A stretch of 64,000 nt of DNA from Dactylococcopsis salina PCC 8305 (GCF_000317615.1 NC_019780.1:1103840-1167839), one strand, 5' to 3'. Numbered from the stretch's first letter, positions 7,881-17,582 are shown. Notes: generated by a model not told the origin, from the sequence alone. Numbers and translations: made by a program.

Positions 7881-8483
7881 ATGGCAGGATGGCGCGATCG
7901 AGTCGAAAAATTAAGAGGACGAACTCGTTTTGTTGTCCTCCGAGTTATGTTACATTTATCGGGAGAAGACGCTCCACCGCAACTGGGAGTGTTTAATCGC
8001 GTCGCTCAAAGCGCGATCGAAGCAGAAGGGGATTTACAAGTCATGGGAGAAGGATTAGTGGAAATTTGCGAATCCCTCCTTAGAACTCCCAGCAGTTGGC
8101 AATCTGTAGCGAACGAAGGCGATGTGTTTTGGGATGAAGGTGAAGCCTCAGATTACGTGAATGAATTATTTACCGACTCCGCGCAGCGTTATCTCAGTGA
8201 CACCGTAGCAGACAATGGCGACGAAGAAGACGAAACGCTTTCCCTTCCCATCAGCCGTAACGTTGTCCTCATGTTAACCGTTGCTTACACTGGGGAAATG
8301 GAGTCTCTCGAAACTGACTTGTCCGACATTGAAGTTTTAGAAAACGCCTTCAAAGATTTAATCAATCTCCATTACAATGATCGTCTAAGAGCGATTCAAA
8401 TTCATTTCTCCCCTGCTCATTTTGGTGACGAATTGACAAACGACCAAGTGATCGAAAATTTCCCAGAATTAGTCCCGCTTTAA
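7881..8483 (+). CDS. DUF1517-like conserved protein
   Basis: A TTG at 7839 extends the frame into the Crp gene, but the ATG at 7881 (MAGWRDRVEKLRGRTRFVVL) is preferred, giving 200 residues. The protein is soluble and acidic, with EDETLSLPISRNVVLMLTVA and a C-terminal LRAIQIHFSPAHFGDELTND. It resembles the C-terminal part of the cyanobacterial and plastid DUF1517 family but lacks that family's usual membrane anchor. Function unknown. Confidence 0.68.
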   Translation: MAGWRDRVEKLRGRTRFVVLRVMLHLSGEDAPPQLGVFNRVAQSAIEAEGDLQVMGEGLVEICESLLRTPSSWQSVANEGDVFWDEGEASDYVNELFTDSAQRYLSDTVADNGDEEDETLSLPISRNVVLMLTVAYTGEMESLETDLSDIEVLENAFKDLINLHYNDRLRAIQIHFSPAHFGDELTNDQVIENFPELVPL

Positions 8484-8499
8484 AAGATTTTATAATCCC

Positions 8500-9387
8500 A
8501 TGATTAAACCAATTTTCCGTCAAACCTTGACCTTTGTGATGATTGCGTCTCTCTGTTGGACAATGGTGGCTTGTGGTGGTGATAACCCTCCCCAACAACA
8601 ATCTCAGCAATCGGCTTCTAATTCTCAACAAACCAACACCCAAAGTAATCTCCCAGATGGTAAGTATGAAGTCCAACAAGCCAGTTACGATGATGTTAGT
8701 GGGAATTATCGCTTATTTCTCTTTAACGCTAATCCTCCTGTTTTAGAGAAAGACAACATCAAAATGGCACGTTTGACACCTGAAGAAGTGGAAAATGGAG
8801 AGAACAGTTATTTATTAGTAGAAAATGGTGAGTATTCGCTGCATTTAGCCGAAGATTTCCGCATCGAGTATCTTCATGGGGTTGCCGAAACTCGCACTGA
8901 TCCCCAAACTGGAGAACAAGAACGGGTGATTGTGCGTCGGGAATCTAATTTTTGGGCGCCCTTCGCTGGTGCGTTAGCTGGTCAAGCGATTGGTAGTATG
9001 CTATTTCAACCTCAATACTATGTTCCCCCTGCTTATCAGTCGGGAAGCAATGTGATGACGGGATATGGCGGTTATGGGAGTAGTTATTCTCAAGCTGTGA
9101 ACCGTTATCAAGACCGCTATCAATCACCGCCACCTTCGGTTCAAAATCAACGGGCGCAAGTGAGAACTACAGGAAGCATCGATCGAACCACCAATCGCGA
9201 TCGCAATTCTAACACTCGCACCAACTCATCGGGACGTAGTACGGGATCAGGAGTAGGAACAAATACTTTAAGAGGGAACGATTCTAATAACTCCTCGAAA
9301 ACCCGCACTCGTAAATCGAGAGGAAGTGGTTTCGGTACGGGTAGCGGTTCTCGCCGTCGTTCTCCCAGTCGTCGCAGAAGGCGATGA
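8500..9387 (+). CDS. lipoprotein with glycine-zipper and Arg/Ser-rich tail, unknown
   Basis: This 295-residue protein has a lipoprotein signal (hydrophobic residues 9-24, lipobox TMVAC with Cys25) followed by a Gln/Asn/Ser-rich linker. A central domain follows (DGKYEVQQASYDDVSGNYRL), then a glycine-zipper-like segment PFAGALAGQAIGSMLF near residue 155. The last 90 residues are low complexity and end in SRRRSPSRRRRR. It is probably anchored in the envelope. No known family is clear. It lies 17 bp after the DUF1517-like gene on the same strand. Confidence 0.72.
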   Translation: MIKPIFRQTLTFVMIASLCWTMVACGGDNPPQQQSQQSASNSQQTNTQSNLPDGKYEVQQASYDDVSGNYRLFLFNANPPVLEKDNIKMARLTPEEVENGENSYLLVENGEYSLHLAEDFRIEYLHGVAETRTDPQTGEQERVIVRRESNFWAPFAGALAGQAIGSMLFQPQYYVPPAYQSGSNVMTGYGGYGSSYSQAVNRYQDRYQSPPPSVQNQRAQVRTTGSIDRTTNRDRNSNTRTNSSGRSTGSGVGTNTLRGNDSNNSSKTRTRKSRGSGFGTGSGSRRRSPSRRRRR

Positions 9388-9468
9388 AATTAGCGTATTA
9401 TTTTATGATTTCGTGTCCTTTATTCGTTAAAATTAGGGGTGACAGGTTAACAAAAAAATTTAGGTACT

Positions 9469-9672
9469 ATGGCACAACGGACTCGATTAGGAAATCTTCT
9501 CAAACCTCTGAACTCAGAATATGGAAAAGTTGCCCCTGGTTGGGGAACAACTCCTGTAATGGCAGTCTTTATGGGACTATTTTTTGTTTTCTTATTGATT
9601 ATCTTACAAATTTACAACTCTTCCCTACTGATTGAAGGGTTTGAGGTGGACTGGAGAAACCTCAGTCAGTAA
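9469..9672 (+). CDS. psbH: photosystem II reaction center phosphoprotein PsbH
   Basis: The 67 residues match cyanobacterial PsbH over the full length: the N-terminal [20 protein letters not shown], one transmembrane helix (about residues 28-48, [20 protein letters not shown]) and the lumenal tail [10 protein letters not shown]. PsbH is a single-pass PSII subunit that stabilises CP47 and the acceptor side. No psbN frame is found in the 85-bp gap upstream on either strand. A strong hairpin terminator follows. Confidence 0.97.
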   Translation: MAQRTRLGNLLKPLNSEYGKVAPGWGTTPVMAVFMGLFFVFLLIILQIYNSSLLIEGFEVDWRNLSQ

Positions 9673-9697
9673 ACTAAACGAAAAGCTAAAATACACT

Positions 9698-9725
9698 AAC
9701 CCGGCATTCAGTTCCGGGTTTTTTT
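9698..9725 (+). terminator. intrinsic terminator of psbH
   Basis: The stem AACCCGG/CCGGGTT encloses a nine-base loop and is followed by a run of T. It ends four bases before the stop codon of the convergent Pmp3 gene. Confidence 0.85.
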
Positions 9726-9728
9726 AAT

Positions 9729-9890
9729 TTAGTCGAACTTGGCAATTACCCAGACGGCATGAATTAAGCCTGGAATGTATCCTAAGAGAGTGAGCAAAAT
9801 ATTCAACCAGAAATGTCCACCAAAACCCACTTGCAGAAACACTCCCACTGGTGGAATGATTACAGATAAGATAATTCGGATTACGTCCAT
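9729..9890 (-). CDS. Pmp3/YqaE family small membrane protein
   Basis: This 53-residue protein starts MDVIRIILSVIIPPVGVFLQ and ends LGYIPGLIHAVWVIAKFD. It has the two membrane helices and the PPVGVFLQVG and LGYIPGxIHA motifs of the Pmp3/UPF0057 family, found in plants (RCI2), yeast and bacteria. In yeast and plants the family affects membrane potential and salt tolerance, which would suit a halophile, but the bacterial role is not settled. AGGA lies about seven bases before the ATG and serves as ribosome binding site. Confidence 0.92.
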   Translation of the reverse strand: MDVIRIILSVIIPPVGVFLQVGFGGHFWLNILLTLLGYIPGLIHAVWVIAKFD

Positions 9891-10074
9891 CGTCTTTCCT
9901 CGTTTTAGAGACTGCTTACGCTGATATCATATCTGAAATCCCTTAAGATTTGCTATCAGATCGTTATGGAAATAAATCGATCGGTACAGGAAAGTAAAGA
10001 AGTAAAAATGCACCGAATAATCAGAAAAAATCAGGTAAACTATGACCTGAAAAACTCAACCCTAACTCATCTTT

Positions 10075-11352
10075 ATGGCAGAAAACTCTAATGCAGGGGA
10101 AGCGAAACGACTGCTATTAGCCGTCGGGCCAGGGATTTTAATGGCAGGGGCGGCGATCGGTGTTTCCCACCTAGTTCAAGCGACTCGCGCTGGTGCTGAT
10201 TATGGATTTTCCTTACTGTGGTTACTGATTTTAGCGGTACTGAGTAAATATCCTTTTATGGAATTTGGGCCTCGTTTTGCGGCTGCTACTGGTAATAACC
10301 TCGTCACTGGCTATCGACAGATGGGAAGTTATGCTTACTGGATTTATGTGGCGATTACTGTGGGGACGATGTTTATTATCCAAGCTGCAGTAACGGTTGT
10401 TACCGCAGGGTTAGCCGAACAACTGTTTAATCTCGGTTTGTCTCCTGTGATTTGGAGTGCTGCGATTTTAGTCGTCTGTATTGCGTTGTTATTTCTAGGA
10501 CATTATCCTGTCTTAGATTTCACGATGAAATTTATTATTTCTGTGTTAACTATTTGTACGGTGATTGCGGTGATTATGGCGTTGGCTGCGACAACAACAA
10601 ATCCTGTTGCAACACCAACACCGCCGTCTTACTGGAATCGGGCTGGCATTAGTTTTGCAATTGCTTTTATGGGCTGGATGCCGATTCCCCTCGATGCTTC
10701 AATTTGGCATTCGATTTGGACGGGAGAACGGACTCAACAAACCCATTATCGTCCTACCTTAAAAGAAGCCAATTTTGACTTTAATTTGGGTTATCTGTCT
10801 GCTGGTTTTATTGGTTTACTTTTCTTTCTTCTTGGCGCTTTGGTGATGTTTGGTAGCGGTGAGAGTTTTTCTAACAATAGCGTTGAGTTTTCGGTACAGG
10901 TGATTAAACTTTATAGTCAAACGTTGGGAGAGTGGAGTGTTCCTGTTATTTCTGTCGCGGCGTTGGTGACAATGTTTAGCACCACTTTAGCGGTGACTGA
11001 TGCTTATCCGCGAGTAATGTCTGCTTTGTGGAGGGAACGTCAGGAACAGTTGTCAGAGGATAAAAGTAAGACAGTTATTTATCGTTTATCTTTGTTGGTG
11101 ATTCCAGGGGTGGCGCTACTAATTTTAATCTTTTTGGCAGGTCAAGCATTTACAGTTTTAATTGATTTTGCTTCGGGATTGTCTTTTTTAGCAGCCCCGA
11201 TTCTCGGTTGGTTTAATTTGAAGTTGGTATCTGGAAAATGGATGCCAAAAGAAGCGCGACCGAGAAAGCCTTACCGATACTTTAGTTGGTTGTGTTTGAT
11301 TTGGCTAGTTGTGTTTACTTTGATTTGGTTTTATTGGCAATTTTTCAGTTAA
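10075..11352 (+). CDS. Nramp-related metal transporter with atypical TM1/TM6 motifs
   Basis: This 425-residue protein has about 11 hydrophobic segments and the Nramp start VGPGILMAG (residues 17-25) plus RAGADYGFSLLW. Canonical Mn/Fe transporters carry Asp-Pro-Gly-Asn in TM1, whereas this protein has GVSH at about 29-32. In TM6 the usual Met-Pro-His is replaced by FMGWMPIPLDASIW. The overall family assignment is firm but the substrate is uncertain; related proteins without DPGN include transporters with different ion preference. The gene is monocistronic and followed by a repeat-rich gap. Confidence 0.85.
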   Translation: MAENSNAGEAKRLLLAVGPGILMAGAAIGVSHLVQATRAGADYGFSLLWLLILAVLSKYPFMEFGPRFAAATGNNLVTGYRQMGSYAYWIYVAITVGTMFIIQAAVTVVTAGLAEQLFNLGLSPVIWSAAILVVCIALLFLGHYPVLDFTMKFIISVLTICTVIAVIMALAATTTNPVATPTPPSYWNRAGISFAIAFMGWMPIPLDASIWHSIWTGERTQQTHYRPTLKEANFDFNLGYLSAGFIGLLFFLLGALVMFGSGESFSNNSVEFSVQVIKLYSQTLGEWSVPVISVAALVTMFSTTLAVTDAYPRVMSALWRERQEQLSEDKSKTVIYRLSLLVIPGVALLILIFLAGQAFTVLIDFASGLSFLAAPILGWFNLKLVSGKWMPKEARPRKPYRYFSWLCLIWLVVFTLIWFYWQFFS

Positions 11353-11402
11353 AGCATTATTCTATTTTTTCTCTCTTTTTACTTAAGCCCCCCTTTCAAA
11401 GG

Positions 11403-11575
11403 CAGGGCTGTTTCATTCTATTTTTTTGCTTGTTCCAGATGTTAGGAATAACCGGGGTTTTACGGCTTTTTTCTTATGAATAAGTCAAAAAGTAAGAAAA
11501 AGCGTTCGATCGAACGTACCGTAAGAGGTTCAGGCGATCGCCTTCAATTTTGACCCCGAGAATGAAACAGCCCTG
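11403..11575. mobile_element. 173-bp MITE-like element, copy A (11-bp target duplication)
   Basis: The element begins CAGGGCTGTTTCATTCT and ends with its exact complement AGAATGAAACAGCCCTG (17-bp inverted repeats). The direct repeat CCTTTCAAAGG flanks it at 11392-11402 and 11576-11586. A sister copy with 174 bp lies at 59784-59957. Both interiors contain a C-rich stretch, an internal hairpin (GGCTTTTTTCTTA) and HIP1-type sites. It has no transposase. The long target duplication is reminiscent of IS4-type elements. Confidence 0.8.
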
Positions 11576-11605
11576 CCTTTCAAAGGGGGGTTGGGGGGAT
11601 TTTAG

Positions 11606-11932
11606 CCAACCTACTTTTCTAGTGTTGGGTTGCGTCTCCTTCACCCAACCTACTTTTCTAGTGTTGGGTTGCGTCTCCTTCACCCAACCTACTTTTCTAG
11701 TGTTGGGTTGCGTCTCCTTCACCCAACCTACTTTTCTAGTGTTGGGTTTCGTTTCCTTCACCCAACCTACTTTTCTAATGTTGGGTTTCGTCTCCTTCAC
11801 CCAACCTACTTTTCTAGTGTTGGGTTTCGTCTCCTTCACCGAACCTACTTTTCTAGTGTTGGGTTTCGTCTCCTTCACCGAACCTACTTTTCTAGTGTTG
11901 GGTTTCGTCTCCTTCACCCAACCTACTTTTTA
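11606..11932. repeat. 39-bp tandem array (about eight units) of the GTAGGTTGGGT palindrome
   Basis: Units spaced exactly 39 bp apart contain CCAACCTACTTTTCTAGTG and TTGGGTTGCGTCTCCTTCA; later units change TTGCG to TTTCG and ACCCAAC to ACCGAAC. Because 39 is a multiple of three, all frames stay open and produce spurious repetitive open frames on both strands. The gap 11353-11980 holds this array and the 173-bp element, and no gene. Confidence 0.9.
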
Positions 11933-11980
11933 GGATTCGTATTAGAATGAGAACGAAATACTGTTGACACCTCATTATTC

Positions 11981-14900
11981 ATGGCTTTTGCTTCAGTTAT
12001 TCGCACGATCGCCCGATCGAGGCTAACTCAAGAACTCTTACAGACTTTAGAACAAAATCAGACTCTCAAACTAACTGGAATCCCCCGTCTCCCCAAAGGA
12101 CTCATCGCCTCAGCATTTAGCCAACCGTCACAACATCTTTTTGTGATCTGTGCAACTTTAGAGGAGGCGGGACGATGGGCGACCCAATTACAAACCATGA
12201 ACTGGAAGACGGTACAATTTTACCCCACTTCGGAGGCGACTCCCTACGAAGGGTTTAACCCAGAATCGGAGATGATCTGGGGACAAATTCAAGTCTTATT
12301 AACTCTCATTGAAAACGCAGACAATCCCCTCGCGGTTGTCGCGACAGAAAAATCCCTACAACCCCATCTTCCCCCGAAAGCGGTTTTTGAAAATTCCTGT
12401 CTCTCTTTCTCGAAAGGAATGACATTGGATAGTAAAACGATCGATCGCCGTCTGACTGAATTAGGATATGAACGAGTCTCTCTCGTAGAAACAGAAGGAC
12501 AATGGACTCGCAGAGGAGACTTAGTTGATATTTTTCCCGTCGCTTCCGAACTCCCGATCCGTTTAGAATGGTTTGGGGATGAGTTGGAACAGTTACGGGA
12601 ATTTGATCCCGTAAGTCAACGTTCTCTCGATCAAATTGAAACCTTGACCTTAACTCCCACTAGCTATTCTCCCCTCATTGCGAAAGGAATTATTGAACAA
12701 GGAAATCTCGATCGCGTCAACGATCATCTTTCCCCAGAAGAACAAAGTGCGATCGAAGAACAAAACTATCCCAACGGGATGAACCGCTTTTTAGGATTCG
12801 CCTACTCTCAACCTGCGTCTTTATTAGACTATCTTCCCGATCAGACTCTCATTGTCCTCGATGAACCCGAACAATGTCACGCCCACAGCGATCGATGGTT
12901 GGAACACACCGAAGATCAATATCTGGAATATAATCCCCAACAAGACCTTCCTCGTCTTCACACTGACTTAAAAACTAGCTTAGAAAACGCCAAATCTTTC
13001 TATCAACTCCATCTTTCTGAAATCAGCGAAGAAAACGACAAAGGCGTTAATCTTGCGAGTCGTCCGCTTCCTGTAACCCCTCATCAGTTTGCCAAACTCG
13101 CCGAAATCATCCGAGGGAAACGAGAAATTTACAACGGAATGACCCTAAAAGATTACAATACTTGGATTGTTTCCGCACAACCGTCTCGATCGGTCTCCCT
13201 ACTCCAAGAACACGATTGTCCCGCCCAATTTGTTCCCAACCCCAAAGACTATCCTGCGATCGAAAAATCTCATCGTGATCATACAGCAGTTGCGGTTAAA
13301 TACTCAGGATTAGGAGAACTCGAAGGGTTTATTCTCCCCACCTTCCGTATTGCCATTGTCACCGATCGAGAATTTTTTGGACAGCACGTTTTAACCACAC
13401 CCAGTTACATTCGCAAACGTCGCCGCGCCGCCTCTAAACAGGTTGATCTTAACAAACTGCGTCCCAACGATTATGTGGTTCATCGTCAACATGGTATCGG
13501 AAAATTTCTCAGACTGGAAAGTTGGGAAACCAGAGAATATCTCGTCGTTGAATACGCCGATGGCTTACTGAGAGTTCCCGCCGATAGTTTAGACTCTCTC
13601 TCCCGTTACCGTCATCTGGGAGAAGGGAAACCCCAACTGAATCGGATGTCGGGGAAATCATGGCAAAATACCAAAAATAAGGTTGAGAAAGCGGTTAAAA
13701 AAGTCGCTGTTGATTTATTGGACTTATACGCGAAACGATCGCAGCTTTCGGGTTATGCTTATCCACAAGATACGGTTTGGCAGCAAGAGTTAGAAGACTC
13801 GTTTCCTTATCAAGCAACACCCGACCAATTAAAAGCGGTTCAAGATGTCAAACGAGACTTAGAAAGCGATCGACCAATGGATCGTCTGGTTTGTGGGGAC
13901 GTGGGATTTGGCAAAACTGAAGTTGCTATCCGTGCCATTTTTAAGATTGTCATGTCGGGGAAACAAATCGCCTTTCTCGCACCGACAACCATTCTCACCC
14001 AACAACATTATCACACCCTCAAAGAACGTTTTGCCCCCTATCCCATCAACATTGGACTTCTGAATCGGTTTCGGACAAGTAACGAACGGAAAGACATTTT
14101 AAAACGTCTTGCGACAGGTGAATTAGATATCGTCGTCGGAACACATCAACTGCTAAATAAAAGCGTCAAATACAAAGATTTAGGAATGTTGGTGATTGAT
14201 GAAGAACAACGGTTTGGGGTTAATCAAAAAGAGAAAATCAAAGCCATGAAAACCGAGGTGGATGTTTTAACTCTCACCGCAACACCGATTCCTCGCACCC
14301 TGTATATGTCCTTGTCAGGGATACGAGAGATGAGTTTGATTACCACTCCTCCCCCCTCCCGTCGTCCCATTAAAACCCATTTGTCTCCTTACGATACTGA
14401 AGCGATCCGAACTGCCATTAGAAATGAACTCGATCGCGGCGGACAAGTGTTTTATGTCGTTCCTCGTGTGGAAGGAATCGAAGAAACGGCGGGAAAATTA
14501 AGGGAAATGGTTCCTGGGGCGAGAATTTCGATCGGTCATGGACAAATGGAAGAAGCGGAATTAGAATCAACCATGTTAACCTTCAACAATGGCGATGCTG
14601 ATATCCTCGTTTGTACAACGATTATTGAATCGGGGTTAGATATTCCTCGCGTGAATACCATTGTTGTGGAAGATTCCCAGAAATTTGGCTTATCCCAACT
14701 GTATCAGTTACGGGGAAGAGTCGGTCGATCGGGGGTTCAAGCCCATGCGTGGTTATTATATCCCAAACAAAGCAGTCTCAGCGATACCGCAAAAAAACGT
14801 CTCCGCGCCTTACAGGAGTTTACCCAATTAGGGTCAGGTTATCAACTGGCGATGCGAGATTTAGAAATTCGTGGCGTTGGGGAATTATTAGGGGCGAAAC

Positions 14901-15463
14901 AGTCTGGACAAATGAACGCGGTTGGGTTTGACTTGTATATGAGTATGCTACAAGAGGCGATTCAAGAAGTACAAGGACAGGATATTCCACAAGTTGAAGA
15001 CACTCAAATTGATTTGAAATTAACCGCATTTGTTCCTAGTAATTATATTACTGATCCTGATCAAAAAATGGATGCTTATCGCACTGTAACCATGGCGAAT
15101 AGTAAGAAAGAATTAGACCAAATTCGCAACGATTGGCGCGATCGATATGGAGAATTACCCGCACCCGTAAATCAATTATTGCAGATCATGGAATTAAAGC
15201 AAATTACTAAATCCCTCGGTTTTTCTCGGATTAAACCCGAAGGAAAACAGCACATTGTTTTAGAAACAAAAATGGAAGAACCCGCTTGGAAACGAGTACA
15301 AGAACATCTCCCGAAAAAAATTGCTTCTCGCTTTGTTTATAGTAAGGGAAAAGTAACCGTTCGCGGTTTAGGGGTTTTGAAAACACAGCAACAGATAGAT
15401 AATTTAATTAATTGGTTAGGACAATTGAGAGAATCTTTAGAACAAGAAAGCGCAATGATTTAA
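11981..15463 (+). CDS. mfd: transcription-repair coupling factor Mfd
   Basis: This 1160-residue protein has the full Mfd layout. UvrB-like homology region lies at about residues 10-330, the RNA polymerase-interaction domain starts near 490 ([19 protein letters not shown]), and the RecG-like helicase core starts near 610. Walker A is [15 protein letters not shown] (about 639) and the DEEQ box [10 protein letters not shown] (about 740). The TRG-type region and a C-terminal D7 domain (about 1020-1150) follow. Mfd removes stalled RNA polymerase and recruits UvrA for strand-specific repair. The gene starts 48 bp after the repeat array. Confidence 0.97.
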   Translation: MAFASVIRTIARSRLTQELLQTLEQNQTLKLTGIPRLPKGLIASAFSQPSQHLFVICATLEEAGRWATQLQTMNWKTVQFYPTSEATPYEGFNPESEMIWGQIQVLLTLIENADNPLAVVATEKSLQPHLPPKAVFENSCLSFSKGMTLDSKTIDRRLTELGYERVSLVETEGQWTRRGDLVDIFPVASELPIRLEWFGDELEQLREFDPVSQRSLDQIETLTLTPTSYSPLIAKGIIEQGNLDRVNDHLSPEEQSAIEEQNYPNGMNRFLGFAYSQPASLLDYLPDQTLIVLDEPEQCHAHSDRWLEHTEDQYLEYNPQQDLPRLHTDLKTSLENAKSFYQLHLSEISEENDKGVNLASRPLPVTPHQFAKLAEIIRGKREIYNGMTLKDYNTWIVSAQPSRSVSLLQEHDCPAQFVPNPKDYPAIEKSHRDHTAVAVKYSGLGELEGFILPTFRIAIVTDREFFGQHVLTTPSYIRKRRRAASKQVDLNKLRPNDYVVHRQHGIGKFLRLESWETREYLVVEYADGLLRVPADSLDSLSRYRHLGEGKPQLNRMSGKSWQNTKNKVEKAVKKVAVDLLDLYAKRSQLSGYAYPQDTVWQQELEDSFPYQATPDQLKAVQDVKRDLESDRPMDRLVCGDVGFGKTEVAIRAIFKIVMSGKQIAFLAPTTILTQQHYHTLKERFAPYPINIGLLNRFRTSNERKDILKRLATGELDIVVGTHQLLNKSVKYKDLGMLVIDEEQRFGVNQKEKIKAMKTEVDVLTLTATPIPRTLYMSLSGIREMSLITTPPPSRRPIKTHLSPYDTEAIRTAIRNELDRGGQVFYVVPRVEGIEETAGKLREMVPGARISIGHGQMEEAELESTMLTFNNGDADILVCTTIIESGLDIPRVNTIVVEDSQKFGLSQLYQLRGRVGRSGVQAHAWLLYPKQSSLSDTAKKRLRALQEFTQLGSGYQLAMRDLEIRGVGELLGAKQSGQMNAVGFDLYMSMLQEAIQEVQGQDIPQVEDTQIDLKLTAFVPSNYITDPDQKMDAYRTVTMANSKKELDQIRNDWRDRYGELPAPVNQLLQIMELKQITKSLGFSRIKPEGKQHIVLETKMEEPAWKRVQEHLPKKIASRFVYSKGKVTVRGLGVLKTQQQIDNLINWLGQLRESLEQESAMI

Positions 15464-15466
15464 CTG

Positions 15467-15612
15467 TAGGTTGGGCCCTCGGTTACGAAACCCAAGCTGA
15501 TTTATAATTTTAATAATATAATGGAAGCTATTGAAATTTATAATACTCTAAAAAGTAAAGTTACAGTTGATCCCCCCTTAGCCCCCCTTAATAAGGGGGT
15601 TGGGGGGATCGT
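15467..15612. repeat. GTAGGTTGGGT-type half element and long GC-rich palindrome
   Basis: TGTAGGTTGGGCCCTCGGTTACGAAACCCAA starts a few bases after mfd. A long inverted repeat follows at about 15569-15610: GATCCCCCCTTAGCCCCCC, AATA, then the complementary GGGGG and TTGGGGGGATC. The same palindrome occurs at 24160-24207, and partial forms at 28285, 50955 and 59754. It may act as a bidirectional terminator. Confidence 0.8.
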
Positions 15613-15661
15613 CATGTAGCACCAGTTTATCGAAATGGTATAAATAATTAAAGAGGGATTC

Positions 15662-16315
15662 ATGAACATAAAAAAAAATAAGAGCAAATGGAGATACTGG
15701 CAAAATATTTGTTTACTCTTCAGTTTAGTGGGAGGAGTTAATTTTGGCGATACAAGTAGTTTAGCTGCAACTTGGCGTTCTAATTCTGGGAAAACTCGCA
15801 TTCCTAACTTAGATAGTATTTGTTGGGGAAATAACTATTTAGATTCTGTCAGGACAGTTTTTGGTGGAGGAGTTTATTATGGGAATATTACTTTTAATAC
15901 TATCAAAACAAGAGGTTGTCTTCCCCAAGATACCTTATCAGGAATTTTTAATCTTTATCAAGGAAGCAACTACTGTCAAGGTAAATTTACAGTAACATGG
16001 CGAGCAAATAATCGCGCTTTTTTACAATGGGATATTAATAATTTAGGCGAATGTCCGATTAGTATATCTCATTGGGAAATAAACACTTATCCTGTTGCTG
16101 AAACAAACACAGGAAACTCAGGCATTTCTTCGCAGGGAGTAGCAACTGTTTTTGATCCTCCCTCCAATGTTAGAGAAACTCCCAATGGTACAATCATTTG
16201 TTCTGTTAGAGAAGTGATGAATATTGACTTATTTGGTGCAGCAAAAAATGGTTGGTATCGAACTAATGTTTGTGGTGAAATGGGTTATATTCATGAGAGT
16301 CAAATTCGTTTTTAG
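15662..16315 (+). CDS. secreted protein with C-terminal SH3-like domain, unknown
   Basis: This 217-residue protein has a hydrophobic signal segment at about residues 14-30, ending near SSLAA. A middle domain carries paired cysteines (SICWGNNYLD, TRGCLPQD, NYCQGKF). The C-terminal 60 residues resemble a bacterial SH3 domain (PPSNVRETPNGTIICSV, then KNGWYRTNVCGEMGYIHESQI). Such domains usually bind cell-wall or extracellular ligands. The family of the middle domain is not recognised. Confidence 0.7.
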   Translation: MNIKKNKSKWRYWQNICLLFSLVGGVNFGDTSSLAATWRSNSGKTRIPNLDSICWGNNYLDSVRTVFGGGVYYGNITFNTIKTRGCLPQDTLSGIFNLYQGSNYCQGKFTVTWRANNRAFLQWDINNLGECPISISHWEINTYPVAETNTGNSGISSQGVATVFDPPSNVRETPNGTIICSVREVMNIDLFGAAKNGWYRTNVCGEMGYIHESQIRF

Positions 16316-16387
16316 AAACGTAGGTTGGGTGTAGTTGCGGTTAAAATTAGTAGGGTGGGCATTGCCCACCATGATCAAGGAAATGAT

Positions 16388-16506
16388 ATGATTTACAAAG
16401 GGTATGAAGCTGTAATTGAATACGATGAAGAAGACCGTTTATTTTTTGGTCGAGTAATAAATATAGGGGAGAAACGTAGGTTGGGTGTAGAGAAACGAAA
16501 CCCAAC
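16388..16506 (+). pseudogene. HicB-like antitoxin gene truncated by a palindromic repeat
   Basis: The frame starts MIYKGYEAVIEYDEEDRLFF, continues GRVINI, and then abruptly reads through a GTAGGTTGGGT...AAACCCAACA palindrome (about 16474-16506), yielding unrelated residues up to a stop at 16564. The first 26 residues match the beginning of HicB antitoxins, where the next residues normally continue the first beta-sheet. No HicA gene remains. The repeat itself or a deletion that brought it in has removed the rest. Confidence 0.72.
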
Positions 16507-16520
16507 ATCTAAAACGAGAC

Positions 16521-17582
16521 TTATAAAAACTTGTCAAAACGATCGTCAGCTTGTAACTCTTTAAGCAGTTTTTTAATATCTTGGGTGCGATCCTTCTTCA
16601 CGACTAAAGTAACATTTCGATCGCGCACAATCACCACATCTTCTAACCCCAACGTTACCACCACCTGTTCAGAATCAGAACTATAAACAATCGTTCCCTT
16701 AGTATCTAACCCCAAATGTGTTCCCATTTCAACATTCTCGTTATCCCCCTTAAACAACCGTTCTAACGCATTCCAATCACCCAAATCATCCCAACCAAAC
16801 TCAGTGGGAATCACCGTTGCGAGTTGGGTTTTTTCCATCAATGCGTAATCAATGCTATTTTTCGGTAGATCAGCATACGCCACTTTTCCCTTCTCCTGTA
16901 ACGGCGTTAAAATATCAGGAGCGTATTGTTTTAACTCCTTTAACACCACACCCGCGCGGAAAATAAACATTCCACTATTCCAACTAAAACGTTCCGTTGC
17001 GATAAAAGATTCTGCGGTGTCATGGTCGGGTTTTTCCGTAAAGCGAGTGACACTATACGCAGATATATCGTGATTGTCTCTGATTTTCTCTCCCTGTTCG
17101 ATGTAACCATATCCCGTAGAAGGATAGGTGGGTTTCATCCCGAGAGTAACAATCACCTCTTCTGACAAAGCTAAATCAAAAGCCGCCTCGATCGTCGCTT
17201 CAAATTTTACCGTATTCCCAATCCAATGATCCGCAGGGAAAAAACCAATAACCGCATCTTCCCCATAGCGTTTCGCGATTTCTATTGTCGCCCAAGCCAC
17301 CGCCGGTGCAGTATCCCTACCTTGCGGTTCAACTAAACAATTTTCAGGAGGAAGTTCAGGGAGTTGTTCTTGTACGCCAGAGGCTAACATTTCAGAAGTA
17401 ATCACCCATATTTTCTCCCATCCCGAAGCCAAGTTTAAGAGTCGGTTAGCAGTAGCTTGTAAAAGAGTGTTTCCGCTTCCATCCAGAGATAAAAATTGTT
17501 TCGGACGTTCCCGACGGCTAACGGGCCAAAACCGTTCTCCTTTTCCACCAGCAAGAATCACAGGAATTATTGAAATCGTCAT
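16521..17582 (-). CDS. manC: mannose-1-phosphate guanylyltransferase
   Basis: This 353-residue enzyme makes GDP-mannose from mannose-1-phosphate and GTP. The pyrophosphorylase signature GGKGERFWPVSRRERPKQFL spans residues 12-31. FFPADHWIG (about 115), YGYIEQGEKI and RFTEKPD (about 180-187) complete the nucleotidyltransferase core. The C-terminal left-handed helix is short and no phosphomannose isomerase domain follows, so this is the single-function form. GDP-mannose would feed glycan and exopolysaccharide synthesis. The gene stands alone, with a repeat just downstream. Confidence 0.93.
   Translation of the reverse strand: MTISIIPVILAGGKGERFWPVSRRERPKQFLSLDGSGNTLLQATANRLLNLASGWEKIWVITSEMLASGVQEQLPELPPENCLVEPQGRDTAPAVAWATIEIAKRYGEDAVIGFFPADHWIGNTVKFEATIEAAFDLALSEEVIVTLGMKPTYPSTGYGYIEQGEKIRDNHDISAYSVTRFTEKPDHDTAESFIATERFSWNSGMFIFRAGVVLKELKQYAPDILTPLQEKGKVAYADLPKNSIDYALMEKTQLATVIPTEFGWDDLGDWNALERLFKGDNENVEMGTHLGLDTKGTIVYSSDSEQVVVTLGLEDVVIVRDRNVTLVVKKDRTQDIKKLLKELQADDRFDKFL

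Noticed and set aside
9384..9468. A psbN gene next to psbH
   Set aside because: psbN is often adjacent to psbH, but the 85-bp gap has no frame of suitable length on either strand.
11606..11932. CRISPR array
   Set aside because: The units are contiguous with no unique spacers, and no cas genes are nearby.
11474..11950. Long repetitive open frames on both strands (KETKPNTRKVGWV and LLHPTYFSSVG type repeats)
   Set aside because: They arise because the 39-bp array unit is a multiple of three bases. All frames are open, composition is repeat-derived and no start signal is present.
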